DNA of 64,000 nt from NCBI RefSeq assembly GCF_034424315.1, contig NZ_CP139972.1:1116001-1180000 (forward strand), read 5' to 3'. Below the pieces are notes generated by a model. It searched no databases and was not told where the DNA came from. It saw only the letters and a list, made by a program, of their open reading frames with translations. A program made the position numbers and the translations under genes. Numbering within the stretch: the stretch's first letter is position 1; the number at the start of each line of letters is the position of its first letter. Below, in pieces: positions 17,185 to 28,600 of this stretch. This DNA comes from Chitinophaga sancti. Lineage in GTDB: Bacteria > Bacteroidota > Bacteroidia > Chitinophagales > Chitinophagaceae.

Positions 17185-17268
17185 TCGTTAGAATAGCATC
17201 CTGCTAGGGATATAAGATCCTGACCTAAAGTATTATCAAATTCACCTTATGTATTATAATAAATCGAT

Positions 17269-17397
17269 GGACGAAAGCCAATCATTGAACGAAAAGGGCA
17301 TCTTGCTGATGATCGCTTAGGACTACCGATTGCTATCGGCGTCAGTAGCGCAAATGCTCATGACTCAATTGGAGGTTTTGATTTGTCGATTTAGTTA
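17269..17397 (+). pseudogene. IS5-family transposase fragment
   Basis: The plus-strand frame here reads GRKPIIERKGHLADDRLG, LPIAIGVSSANAHDS and so on to a stop. This matches the pattern of the central DDE region of IS5-group transposases (GRKRH..D..GLP..I.VS.AN.HD). Only about 43 codons remain, with no start and no terminal repeats, so it is a dead scar within the 345-bp gap between the thioredoxin-fold gene and the next gene. Confidence 0.65.
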
Positions 17398-17529
17398 ATA
17401 AGAGTTTAATTTACAGGAATGACTCAGGAAATGTTCCTACTGAAATATGTTAATGTAAAATTTTGAAAGATAATGGCTACTTTGCTATAATAATTATTAC
17501 AATTGTATTAACTCCGCGCTTCAACATTT

Positions 17530-18405
17530 ATGAAACAGCTCCTGCTAATAGGCATTCTATTGATAAGCTCCTGCACACAATTAATGGAGAATAAAAATAA
17601 TAGGACATTGACGACTTTTACCGAAAAAGAAATACTGACTCAACTGGACCTTGCTTTTGACGGTGAAATTTCTCAATATTATCCGGCTGGCCGCCCCCAG
17701 GATATTAAATATAATTTCTTTCTTGACCTTGAACATGGCTATTTTTTAACTGCAGGAAGCAAAATTCATTTATTCTCAGACTCTACAAGATGGGCGATTG
17801 TGTTTGAAAAAAGTGGTTATCAAAACCGATCATTCTCCGCTGATATAGAATTAGATTACATTGGCAATTGCATTAATTATCCTGTAGACGAATACCAGGA
17901 AAGAAATTATATCACTAACGCCACCAACATCACATTAATTGATCGGTCGGAATTTGAAAGAATCAGGAACAAACAGGGATCTGAAATGGAAACTTTTGAA
18001 CTCATTGATCCTACTATAAAGGAAGTAAAAGTTCGCGATACAATTATACCTTTCGACAACAACTATAAAAATTATGAAAAAATGGGTATTAAAGTAAGAG
18101 CGCACGAAAACACGAAACAACTTATTGGATACGGAGATCTTGTCCGGTATTTAAACGAAACAAATAGCTCTATTATCAGCGCTACGCAGGAAGATATCCG
18201 AAAGTATATCCCCAAAGATCTACCCTGGCTAATGACCATCAATAAGTTTCATTTTGAGAGCGTTTACGACAAAGGAAACCCGCCTCATAGACAAGAAATA
18301 TACCAGCTACTAGCGAAGATATTAGTGACCAGGAATACAAAGAACTGGCAGCCTACACAGAAAGCAAATAATCACTGGACAAACTGGGAATCCGGGAACT
18401 TATAA
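17530..18405 (+). CDS. Lipoprotein of a Bacteroidota-specific family (DUF7003-like)
   Basis: 291 residues. A clear lipoprotein signal, LLLIGILLISSCTQ, with the lipidated Cys at about residue 15. The body has a motif block, WAIVFEKSGY..RSF, followed by IELDYIGNCI. I associate this with an uncharacterised family found in Bacteroidota genomes (DUF7003), but from memory and with moderate confidence. Members often lie among toxin and immunity genes. The first 50 residues after the lipobox contain FTEKEILTQLDLAFDGE, a likely helix. Function unknown; outer-membrane or periplasmic attachment is inferred from the lipobox. Confidence 0.7.
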   Translation: MKQLLLIGILLISSCTQLMENKNNRTLTTFTEKEILTQLDLAFDGEISQYYPAGRPQDIKYNFFLDLEHGYFLTAGSKIHLFSDSTRWAIVFEKSGYQNRSFSADIELDYIGNCINYPVDEYQERNYITNATNITLIDRSEFERIRNKQGSEMETFELIDPTIKEVKVRDTIIPFDNNYKNYEKMGIKVRAHENTKQLIGYGDLVRYLNETNSSIISATQEDIRKYIPKDLPWLMTINKFHFESVYDKGNPPHRQEIYQLLAKILVTRNTKNWQPTQKANNHWTNWESGNL

Positions 18406-18610
18406 GGGGTAAGAAATTAAAAATCTAATCCAGAAATATTATACATTTCACTACCCGGATCAATAAGACTACTGGTAATCTTTCCTATTGATTTATCCTA
18501 AAAAGAAAACGATGACAACAAGCATACAGTATTAACGAATGAAATAATCTCTCTTTTTCAGCAATAACATCATCAATTTCTATTGTACGCATTTCCTTCA
18601 TAGGGATAAA

Positions 18611-18994
18611 TTAACAACCAATAATGGTCACTTTAAATTTATCTTTAGGCATTCTAATTTCCAGGCGATCCCCTACATCAATAGAATCACCACTCCTATA
18701 AGCCTCAATAATACAATCTATAGCGATGCGTAAGCACAAAGAATCACCATATTCGTCTATACTTTCAACTAATGCAACAATTAGCGTATTTCCATCTTCA
18801 TCATAAAAACCCGCTGGCTTATTCGTACCAATCTTTGTGTTATCATTTGTGTTAAGATTCGATAATATATCAAACTCAACACTGTAAGTCCTGTCTATAT
18901 CCAACTGCTGGTCAGAGGTATAAGCAAGCCCCTCTCCGTTGTTACTGGTAAATGATACATAAGGATACTCTATCTTAGTAATGACTAAATTCAT
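18611..18994 (-). CDS. Small hypothetical protein
   Basis: 127 residues, acidic, predicted all-beta (alternating hydrophobic strands such as YPYVSFTSNN and YSVEFDILSN), ending VTIIGC. No family recognised. It lies 65 bp downstream of the DUF2750-like gene on the same strand and may be cotranscribed with it. The size and neighbourhood suggest an immunity-type protein, which is inference. Confidence 0.6.
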   Translation of the reverse strand: MNLVITKIEYPYVSFTSNNGEGLAYTSDQQLDIDRTYSVEFDILSNLNTNDNTKIGTNKPAGFYDEDGNTLIVALVESIDEYGDSLCLRIAIDCIIEAYRSGDSIDVGDRLEIRMPKDKFKVTIIGC

Positions 18995-19059
18995 TATTTT
19001 GCTTTTTGATATTTCATATCTGAATTAGCATAAATTTTAGTCTAAGGGTCTATACCACA

Positions 19060-19443
19060 CTAGTACTTATCCAATTCTTCCCCCAGCACCCCTAAAAACA
19101 TTTCAATATCTACAACCCCACCTTTGCCCGTGCTAAGGGGGAACAAAGACATTTTAAAACCTTGTTCCCGAAAATGAGGAATGTCGACTTCCAAAAACTC
19201 GTCCAAAGGAATAGAACTGACCCTGCAATCTGCATATTCTCCAACGCAAAAAATTTCTGCAAATTCTTTAAACGGCCAAATAGGAAATATATAATTGCCA
19301 AAATTGTCACCTAATAAAATAAATTTCTCTGCTTTCTCAATCACCCAAACAAGCTCAAAATCCGCTATTCTTTTAACGGTATATTCAAAACGAATATTAG
19401 CATCCTGATTGATCAGGGCATTGATTTCCTTTTCGCTGATCAT
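19060..19443 (-). CDS. DUF2750-family protein
   Basis: 127 residues with the DUF2750 pattern: N-terminal RFEYTVKRIADFELVWVI, then FGNYIFPIWPFKEFAEIF (the conserved P-x-WP-x-x-EFAE block), C-terminal SIPLDEFLEVDIPHF and MSLFPLSTGKGG. The family is small, cytosolic and functionally uncharacterised, and is often encoded near toxin or defence loci. It is the first of two small minus-strand genes. A 415-bp stretch upstream (19444-19858) separates it from the next gene. Confidence 0.8.
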   Translation of the reverse strand: MISEKEINALINQDANIRFEYTVKRIADFELVWVIEKAEKFILLGDNFGNYIFPIWPFKEFAEIFCVGEYADCRVSSIPLDEFLEVDIPHFREQGFKMSLFPLSTGKGGVVDIEMFLGVLGEELDKY

Positions 19444-19858
19444 GGGTTAAAGTTTTGTCGATTCTATAAAGGTACCTTTACCACCGATTCCGTAAGAATT
19501 CTGATCGCTCCTCCGGTAGTATTCAATTCAAAAATATAACATTTTTATACGCTTGCCTTCAAAAGTTTTTGTCAATTCTACACTGTCCATGCATTAAAGA
19601 AACTAATAAGCTGGCGTTCTGGATATGTTTTCATTTATTGGGAGGGAATGATATTTAATAAGGATTCCTAAAAATCTTACTAATAAAACTATAAAATCAC
19701 TCACAATAACAATACCAATCCTGCCGTAGGCACAGGTATCTGCATTCAACAATACTGATCCCTTTTAATACTCATTGGGAGAGGATCTGTATTAAATCAT
19801 CCAACATTATTCTATAAAGAACATTCTTTCCACATACTCAAGTGAATGAAATATTATT
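19444..19858. other. Intergenic region without a visible gene
   Basis: About 415 bp, AT-rich. It should hold the promoter of the DUF2750-like gene and the 3' flank of the 231-residue gene. No repeat, RNA gene or hairpin stood out. Confidence 0.5.
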
Positions 19859-20554
19859 TCAATTATACCTCATCAAAATATTATCAAGTTCAACTAATGC
19901 AGTACTATGATTAATAGAAAGAAAATATGTTTTGATTCGTTGTATCTTTTCCAAAATTCCATCCTCTTTAAATCGAAACAACAAAACAACTAAAGCACGT
20001 AACCTCTCATCATTTCCATTATGAAGAGATAACGTACTCTCGTAACTTTGGTCCAAGGTCCTAACAATTTTTTCAAGCGTATCAACAGTATTAAAAAATG
20101 GAACAACATGTTGCTTAACTATAGATAACAACTTTAAAGACATAGCATCTAATGCTTCTGGTTCCATTTCTACAGGAAAATTCAATTTGAAATAATTAAA
20201 ATTGTTACGTTTCTTATAATCAGAAATATTTGAATTCAAGATTATATCTGCCAATAAATTCCCCACTATTTTAAAATAAAATATCGAGCCCAAAAAACTA
20301 CGCGTAGATGTATCCAACAATATATCAGATATCTCTTTGTGATAAACATCTACATATAATTCCGCATATTTGCCCATCGAAGCATCCTTATAGTCTAGAT
20401 AATCCAGAAAAAGCAGAGAAATTTCAAAGTAAAGCAGTGTTTCTTTATCAAACTTTACATAACTCTTTGTTTTGCTCTTATATACAAACCCTAACTCTCG
20501 CAGTTCATCATCAATTTTTGAACGTATCGATTTTATAATATCCTTTTTTGTCAT
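19859..20554 (-). CDS. Hypothetical protein (DUF4304-like N-terminus) with its start at an IS end
   Basis: 231 residues, cytosolic. The N-terminal pattern IIKSIRSKIDDELRELGFVYKSKTKSYVKF resembles DUF4304-type proteins (helix, GF, then strands with aromatic residues), followed by FEISLLFLDYLDY. The C-terminal half is helical. The ATG lies immediately beside the end of the insertion sequence (IS end at 20555). The gene has therefore lost its native upstream region, and its original 5' end could also be missing. Either the IS supplies a promoter or the gene is silent. Function unknown; an immunity role is possible from context. Confidence 0.6.
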   Translation of the reverse strand: MTKKDIIKSIRSKIDDELRELGFVYKSKTKSYVKFDKETLLYFEISLLFLDYLDYKDASMGKYAELYVDVYHKEISDILLDTSTRSFLGSIFYFKIVGNLLADIILNSNISDYKKRNNFNYFKLNFPVEMEPEALDAMSLKLLSIVKQHVVPFFNTVDTLEKIVRTLDQSYESTLSLHNGNDERLRALVVLLFRFKEDGILEKIQRIKTYFLSINHSTALVELDNILMRYN

Positions 20555-22282
20555 ATTTAGGGTCTGCTGAATAAGTTCCCGATCTGTTATTTTTCATTTT
20601 TACACCGAATCAATTTACCCTTCTTAATGTCTCAGATATCGGGATATAAATTGTGTATAGGATCTATTCCCCATTGTGGTCAAATAGCCCTCTGTTACCA
20701 GCCAGTAATAGATCTGCAGTACTGACAACAAAGAACCTGCTGCCAGTTTAAGCAGATTCATAACAAAGTATATGGACATCACCCAACTCTCAGCTGTATC
20801 CTTGAGGCGGGCCTTGATTTTGCCCAGTCCATATCCATTTTTCCCCTGTCCAAACTTCCCTTCGATCGCATTTCGTTCCGGCATCTCCTTTTGCAATAAT
20901 CGCTTTTGCTCCTTACTATTTGATGAGGGCCGACCCAATGGCTTGCCCACATAACGGATTCCTTTTCCATTCATGAATCGTCTGTTTTCACGTGTACCAA
21001 ACAACTGATCTCCCAATACACGCTCAGGATAGCAACCAAACAAGCGTTTATATGTTTCAAGGCTTTCGGTCAACAATGAACCTTCTTTGTAATTATCCCA
21101 GCTCAGTTTTTCTATATGGGTGTAGCCATCTTTCAACATCACCAGTTGCTTGCTGCCAAACTCTGTTGATATACGGTCTTTACCTCTCGGTATTGGACGT
21201 ACATGCGGTTGATAGATACTTACAATCCGATCCGATATTTTATCCTCTCTATTCTTATACATCTCTGCCTGCTGACGATACATCTCCTGGATCACCTGTA
21301 TTAACCTCCAGTCTTTCATTTTCAGCGCCCCCTTGAAATTAGCTTCTGATTCTATCAGCCAGTTGATGTACTTTAAATCTCGTTTAACATATTGTAATTG
21401 TTGCCGAATACCTCTGCGTATTTCTCGTTTGCTTTTGTTCTTTTTTTGGCAATGTTCAAATATTGCTTCCTGGCTATTCTCCGATACATGCGCGGCATCA
21501 CCAGTTCTGCTACCTGACATCCCCGCTCTATCATCCTTTCCAATTGATGGCGACCCTCATTTAATAATTTGATATCTGTTGGATATTCGATCTGTTGCTC
21601 TGACACCGTCGCATCTAACATGACTGTTCCTGATAGCCCATCAGATGACTTTTCTTTTACGCTCTCTGTATGCTCATTCAAGCCATTGTTATTACTCTCT
21701 CCACCATTCCCATCTTGATCATCCTCACTGCGGGTATCCGCTGTTTTCTCTTCATTCGCTTTGATTACTCCGGCTTCCTGCAAAATAATCTCATTCAATC
21801 GGACATCAAATCTATGCCTAATCTTTTTCTAATACTGACCATCAACGATGCATCAAAGGGAGCCTCCTTTTGAAAACTGCTTAAGCCTACAAAATATTGC
21901 AGATATATATTTTCCGTGATCTGCGCTACCACCTCCCGATCATCAATGTTAAGTATATGTTTGATGATCACTGCACCTATTACCATCCGGGCACTCAATG
22001 TTGGAGCACCGAAATCTGCCCGCATTTTTTTATAATACACGTCCGCCAGTTTGTCCCACGGAATCTTTGCAGCTAGTATAACCCATCGGTTAGTAGTGGA
22101 TAATTGCTGCGAAAAAGGAGTTGAAAATCCTTCTAAGGTCAATTGTTTTGCAGGAGTGTAACGTATCATTGCTGCATGATTTTGAAGATGAATCTTTCAA
22201 TATACAAACACTTCTATGGCAAAAAACAAGCCATATCGTATTGATTAACATTGTCTTACCGCTTATTAAGCAGACCCTAAAT
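20555..22282 (-). mobile_element. IS of the IS5/IS1182-like group, about 1.73 kb, degenerate
   Basis: The ends are inverted repeats. Left, TTTAGGGTCTGCTGAATAAG from 20556; right, on the opposite strand, TTTAGGGTCTGCTTAATAAG ending at 22281, one mismatch in 20. It encloses a single transposase reading frame on the minus strand, interrupted by frameshifts. No clear target-site duplication was found. Confidence 0.8.
20624..22169 (-). pseudogene. DDE transposase, broken by two frameshifts
   Basis: Three adjoining frames together give one family-typical transposase. The N-terminal part (22169-21795) has TPAKQLTLEGFSTPF, the ARMVIGAVIIKH block, and YLQYFVGLSSF. The middle (21798-21373) has TVMLDATVSEQQIEYPTD with the first catalytic Asp. 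The C-terminal part (21520-20624) has DRIVSIYQPHVRPIPRGK, GDQLFGTRENRRF, and IEGKFGQGKNGYGLG with the catalytic Glu. The first shift is near 21797 and the second near 21440. Programmed frameshifting is possible for the first, but two shifts make an inactive element more likely. Confidence 0.85.
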
Positions 22283-22284
22283 TA

Positions 22285-22329
22285 GATCTAATAGGCATCA
22301 CTTTAAACAATACCCATGCCTATTAGATC
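22285..22329 (-). terminator. Candidate terminator hairpin of the RHS operon
   Basis: A perfect 14-bp inverted repeat: GATCTAATAGGCAT at 22285-22298 and ATGCCTATTAGATC at 22316-22329, loop of 17. It lies 18 bp after the last gene of the RHS operon and is followed on the minus strand by TAATTT. The U-run is short, so termination is plausible rather than certain. The IS ends 3 bp beyond the far arm. Confidence 0.5.
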
Positions 22330-22346
22330 CAATTTAAAAGATAAGT

Positions 22347-22619
22347 TTAAAAGGGATGATTTTGCTCATTTATATATTGATCTGAATTATAAAGAGAAGC
22401 TAATTTTGTACCGCAGTAGGGACAAAATTCCATAACAAGCATCTTCATATCTTGATCAAATACCTTATATCCTTCTGTTATAAGATAACGATACCTGTTT
22501 TCCCCCAAATACCCTCTATCAATAAAATCCTGGCTTAATTTTATAATTCTAAAATTTAACCCTAATTCACTTACCCCTTCATAACGAAAACGAAAGCTAT
22601 CACAACAAAATTTTTCCAT
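22347..22619 (-). CDS. Small protein after the RHS toxin, candidate immunity protein
   Basis: About 90 residues, cytosolic. The N-terminal part has a CCDSFRFRYEG segment, and the C-terminal half has VMEFCPYCGTKL, a single CxxC zinc-ribbon-like knuckle. The start is either ATG 22625 (2 bp after the RHS stop) or ATG 22619; I list the second, two codons later, but cannot decide. The position directly after the toxin-bearing C-terminus, in the same AT-rich composition, is the classic place for a cognate immunity gene. The family is not recognised, so the role is inferred from position. Confidence 0.7.
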   Translation of the reverse strand: MEKFCCDSFRFRYEGVSELGLNFRIIKLSQDFIDRGYLGENRYRYLITEGYKVFDQDMKMLVMEFCPYCGTKLASLYNSDQYINEQNHPF

Positions 22620-22627
22620 AATCATTA

Positions 22628-25600
22628 CTATTTAGTTGGTGTTGCTAATTTATTAAGCGCCTCGACTATTTCTTTCCCTTTAAACATATACTCATTGTTG
22701 ACAGTACCGGAAATAGTATGTATTCCTGTTTTTAGCTCTAATTCTCCGGACATCTCTAATAATTTAATTGAAATTTTGCTTATTTGATATTGCATAACCT
22801 GTCCTCCATTTTTAACATAGGTGAGTGCTACTTTAGGATCCTCTGTCAGAAAAATAATAGTTCCACCTGTCTCGGATCCTGTTGTGCCCCTATAAAGTGT
22901 TTTTACCACATCATACTCATCTTTAGGCTTCATCATTTCCAAATAACGGGTAACTTTATTGACAATGGGTGCTGCCTTTTTAATAGCTGGAGTGGCATTA
23001 AGTATATATTTTCCTATTGTGCCTTCAAATATTGCCTCATAAGGAATCATTGGCACCACCATGTCAAGTACTTGTCCTGCTGGCGTAGTAGAGTTAGGTT
23101 GTGATGCTGTAGGTTGACTTGGATCAAAAGTTATCATTGACCATATAAAATAAAGAGAATTAATAGCCTCTTTAAACGAGGATGTGCTTTTCTTCTCAAC
23201 ATTATTTTTATTCTCTTTTTTATATAATTTATTGTTGGCTCCTTGAATTACAGCCTTTTGGGGAACTATCATTCCTGCATCAACAGCTTTTTGCGCCTCT
23301 TCAGGGTTTTTCCAAGGCCCATTGGCAACCTCTCCTTGTTCTCCCTTTTTATTTGTTACTTTCCATTCTTCCGCTCCATCTAAATCTATTGCTTGTAATG
23401 GTGTATTACCTGCAAATTGATACGGAGTATAATGTGGATATAACATAGTCAATGGATCCACACTCAAAAACTTCCCTATCCTCGGATCATACACCCTCAT
23501 CCCATAATCCTGCTCATTCCCCTCTCCCTTCACCTCACCATCATTCTCCTTCCCATTAAACCCATACCTATACCCCTTCCCATCAATCCCATAGCTCACC
23601 CCACTCTCCGTTCCCGGATCTGCCATTGCCTGATCCACAATAACCGTCGTAAAACTATCCTCATCCGCACTAATAAACCCATCCACAAAATCAATGACTT
23701 CCTTAGCCATATAAACTCCAGGCGTATTCCCCGCCCGCTGATTCACCACCAACGTAGCCGGAATCGTATCCCCACCTACAATCACCGTACTTCCCGCTAC
23801 ATTCTTCCCCACACCAATACGACCTCCTCTTCCAGGCATCAGCATCCCAAATGGATAATACTCCTGCGCAGAATTAATAACAGGATTGTAAGAATCTATG
23901 GTAGCATTATTCACCGATACCCCCACTTTCCTATCCGAAACCGTCGCCAGCACATTCCCCAAATGATTCGTTAACTCAAAGAACTTCTTCCCTCTTGTAA
24001 ATGTAATATTTTCTCCAAATCCCAGGCCTATCATATTAGTCTTTGGCGCCGGTGTTGGATCCTGCACATTCGTCGCCAGCGTAGTCATACCTAAACGGCT
24101 GGAACCAAACAAATTAACCTCTATCTGGCTAAGTTGCCCTTTATTAACTGAGGTATCACGATACGCATATGTACTCAGTATATTCCCCGTTGCATCACGT
24201 ACATAAAACGTCTGAACCGTATCTTTCGCCTTACTGATCACCGACTTGCTAATCCGGTTGCCTGCTGCATCATAAGCATAAATAATTGACGTCGTATCAT
24301 GCTTATATATCCGGGCTATCTTGCCATACACATTCCACTTTATGCTATCCACCCCGGCACGAACATCAGATACCATATTACCAATACTATCGTACCGATA
24401 ATTATCCACCTGTTGATTATCTATATCATTTCCATAATTCCCTCCTTTCACCAAATCAGTCACATAAGATAGCTTATTTGTGCCAGGCCGGTAATGATAG
24501 GTCAGACTATCCATCCCTATTGAAGAACCTGCAAATGTCTTATTCCCATTACGAATATAACTAAGGATATTACCATTTGGATCATAAGTAATCACCTCTT
24601 TAAAATCCGGCACCGACCCAAAACCATTCGTCCATGAGTTTTGTAAAGTATCTAATCCTTTTGCAGGTACCAAAGCGGTCAACCGGTTCAGCACATCATA
24701 GGAATACCTATATTCCAGTGGCGTACCAAGCGTTGATACACTCTGGCTGATCGCGGATATGTTCCCATTAAATAACGGACTATTGCTAACCGCCGCCGCA
24801 AATGGCTTAATAGCCGCACTTACCGGTGTATAATCCCTGTTATCAAAGTAATGAATCGCAAACCCAAATGCATCCTTCGCTACCTGGCTACCATTCTTTC
24901 CATCCCCTCCCATATCGAATGATGGCCTGAGCACCGTACTGTTAATCCCTTTCAACCAGCCCTGTAAAGTGTAGGCATAATCTATCCCCTGTACCTGCTG
25001 CTGCCCTATCACTGCACGCGCCAGTGGTCCATGCTTATAGTATTCATAATAGGCATCATTCTCCCAATAAATACTATCATGACTGGTTTCTACATTCGTC
25101 AAACGGTTCTCTGCATCATAACGGTAGCGATGATAAAATGCATCCTTCTTGCCTGGCTGATACGCTACATAATTCACCTTGCCACTGATCAAATCATAGC
25201 CATAATTAATCGTCTTAAAGCGGTTCCCATTTATTAGCATATTTCCATGCCTGAAGTCCTGTAATAAAGACTTCACATTACCATGGATATCATAACTATA
25301 AAATATACCACTTGCATAATCCAGTCCATTCGCCGTACTCAAAGCCGCCGCATTGTCAAAAATTGCCGTCCAGGAAACCCGGTTCCTTAGATTATCCTGG
25401 TTCAATATTGTATCAGATGCATAATAGGCGATATCATACACTGTTTTTGTAATGTCCGTACGCGTAGCTGCCGCCGCATTGAACCAGCTGGCCAGACTTT
25501 GCTCATTCCGGCTGATCGTGCTGGTCATTGCTGTCGCACTGCTTAATTCCCCTACTTCAACTACTCTTCCCAGTGCATCATAGTTGGTATAACTATAGTT

Positions 25601-28600
25601 CTTTGTTAAAGCCTGTTTTGCATTCTGGGAAACAACCACCCTACCTAACTTATCATACCAGTAATTACTGATACTATCATCCGGTGTTTTCTTTGAAAGG
25701 ACCTGGTTCAGCGTATTATACCTGTACTCTGTCGCCATCTGGTGACCCGGCGTCCAGCTTGTACCAGCTTTCCTCGCTGCTGCCAACTTTGCTTTCCATG
25801 CTGCACTCCGGTCAATCGCCACACCCGCAGGCGGAACAGTTCTTGTTAAATTGCCTGCCTGGTCATAATAATACAATGTATACTGGTATTCACTCGTACT
25901 ATACCCCAGCGTATATAATTCCCTTTGCCCGCCAGCAATCGCCGTATCCCGATAAATCTTATCAAAATTATTCCTTAGCGAATCCCTGTAAGCATTGTAT
26001 ATCTCATACCCTTTGCTATACACAAAAAATGCACTATCAGAACAATTACTGATCAGATCAGGTACTGAAGCAAAGACAGCTGATTCCTTGCCACATAACA
26101 TCGGACCATTCGTCGGTTCAAATCCAGGATCACAGATCCCGGGGAAATTCCCACAAACTTTATAATATGCCGCGTTTACATCACTCGTTTTCCCGGTATT
26201 TCCTGTCCTTTCATTATAATATGCCGTAAACTCTTCGCAACGACTGGCTGTATAAGTAACTGTCAAATATGCCGGTGTCGCTGCAGCCGAATCCGTCTTG
26301 CCCCAAAAGACAATATTCTTATAACTGCTTGTATCTTCATTGCTTAGTCTAAATATCAGCCCCTGGTTATTGTACCCGATAAACCTGCCAAACACATCTT
26401 TGACCAGTTCTGTACATGGCTGGTTAATATAATTACTATTACTATACCCAACCGGGAACGCGCCTACTGCCAATCGGTTTTTTGCCGTTGAACCTGCCCC
26501 TTTTGCCCAGACACTTACATTCGCCAACGCTGAATCTGTAGCCCGTTCAAAATAAGCGTAAATCAAGCCTCCTGACCCATTCCTATGCGCATTAGATGCA
26601 TTTCCGGAGGATAGATCGAACTGTGAAGCTCTACTTATAACACCTCCGGAAGAAATAAGATCCTGGCCAACCCTGGCATATAAACTTATTGAAGCAGAAC
26701 TAATTAACGCATCTCTCGCAATAATAGCCCAGTTAAAGTTTAAGTTATCTCTCAATACGCTCTTCGTTCCACCTTCAAGCACTATTCCTGCCGCTAATGA
26801 ACTAGTTGAACTAAACGCGGTCGAACCATCATTTAGTAAATGCGTCACTGATGTCAGTGGTATCTTTTTAGTGACCGCAAAGTAATCTCCCTGTGAAACA
26901 GGATGTAATGCTTTGAAATCTGCCAGGATCTGCTGATAATTCTGGCAACTTACTGAGACATTATTCTGAGTTCCGACCGGATATGTATTCCTTGCGGAAC
27001 CATAACTATTCATCTCCATCGTATCCGCACCACACGTTTCCATAAATTCCAGGTACTCCCAATAGTGCTTTTTGAATCCTAACCTTACATTCATATAGTT
27101 TTCAAACAACTGGTTCTTCAGCAGCTGCACACTATCGTCTGATTTTTTAGGCTCATAGCCCGGGTATTTGCCATTGTACTCCCTGTTCAATATGCCTATC
27201 GCGGAACAAGTCACACAAGAGCTTCCTGAATTACACTGCATAGCAGGAGGGATCGTAACAGGGTTGGCAAGACTTACACAAGTACCTCCTCCATTACAGG
27301 AGTTTAATAATAATTCCAGATCAGCCTGTGACATGCTGATACCTTTTGTACGTTTCAGGTAAGCAGCAAAGGAAGTATCTTTAACATCGGAGCTGCTATT
27401 GTTTACATACTCACTTTGTAAAGAATTCAGTTTTGTACACAGGCAGGTATCCGGTTTGCTATATATGGTAACATCAAATAAAGGCGCCGGCTGGTCATAA
27501 GGAGCTGGTGCTGTGATCAGGTAGGCGTTACAACTATAGGCAACAGCATTTTTCCTTGATTTATAATATTCATCCAGTACTGCCTGGAAACTCCTATACT
27601 TATAAGTACTTGCAGGGGCTACTGAACTAGCGCCAAGTGGATGATTATCATCTGATCCCTGTTTACATACCTCCACCAGTCTTGGAATGATCGTATCAGT
27701 CAAAGCCAATGAATCAATACAAGGAGACAATTTACCAATCCAATCAGCAATATATGCCCTACAGTTCTGTGCATATAAAGTATCCTTCTCTGCACGAATA
27801 GCTGTTTTAGCCTTTGCGGTATCAGTACCAAGGTAAGAGGGGCCCTTGCTGGCAAGTACTTTGGATGCTGTATTAAAAACAGTCTGGAACCCAGCATTCA
27901 TCAATTCATCTGATGATACCTTTTTAATACCAGAACAGTTTGCTGCGTCAATTTCCGCATCAATCAGGTTGTGCTTTGCAGTCAGATACATTTCTCTGAA
28001 CGTGCGCCATGCCATATCATAATCAGGTGAACAGGTCAATCCACCAAATGCCTGCTGAGGCGTTTTATTTGCACTAATACAAGATCCATCTTCAGGACAT
28101 TTCAGGCGAACAACAGCCATTGTGTAAATGCTGGCACCCGTAGATTTGTCCGGGTAACTGGCCATTACCTGCTTCAGCGCGTTTGCAATTTTGGTATTTT
28201 GAGTAATTGGGTCTGCTTTGGCAGCTACTGTTGTAAAATAATTGTATGTCGCATCTCCCAAAGGATTCAAATAACCTGCATTGTCTGCCTGATAATAAAG
28301 TTCCGTTTTAGAAAACTTATCATCCCAATCATAACTATCCTTAAACTTCAAATAGGCCAGGTATCTACAATATTCAGGGTGATATTTCAACAGTGCATTT
28401 GCCCAGGAAGGTTTGAACTTAGCACCAAACTGTTCTACTGTAAGTTTCTGAGGGATCACCCATGCCCCACTCTTTTCATCATACACCGTATCTCTCTTAC
28501 CATTTGCATCCAGGTATACAAGCAAAGAATCCTGATAGGGAACCTGTTTTGTATTAGGAACGCCATCAGTATAAAAAATAGAATATATACTCAGGTTATC

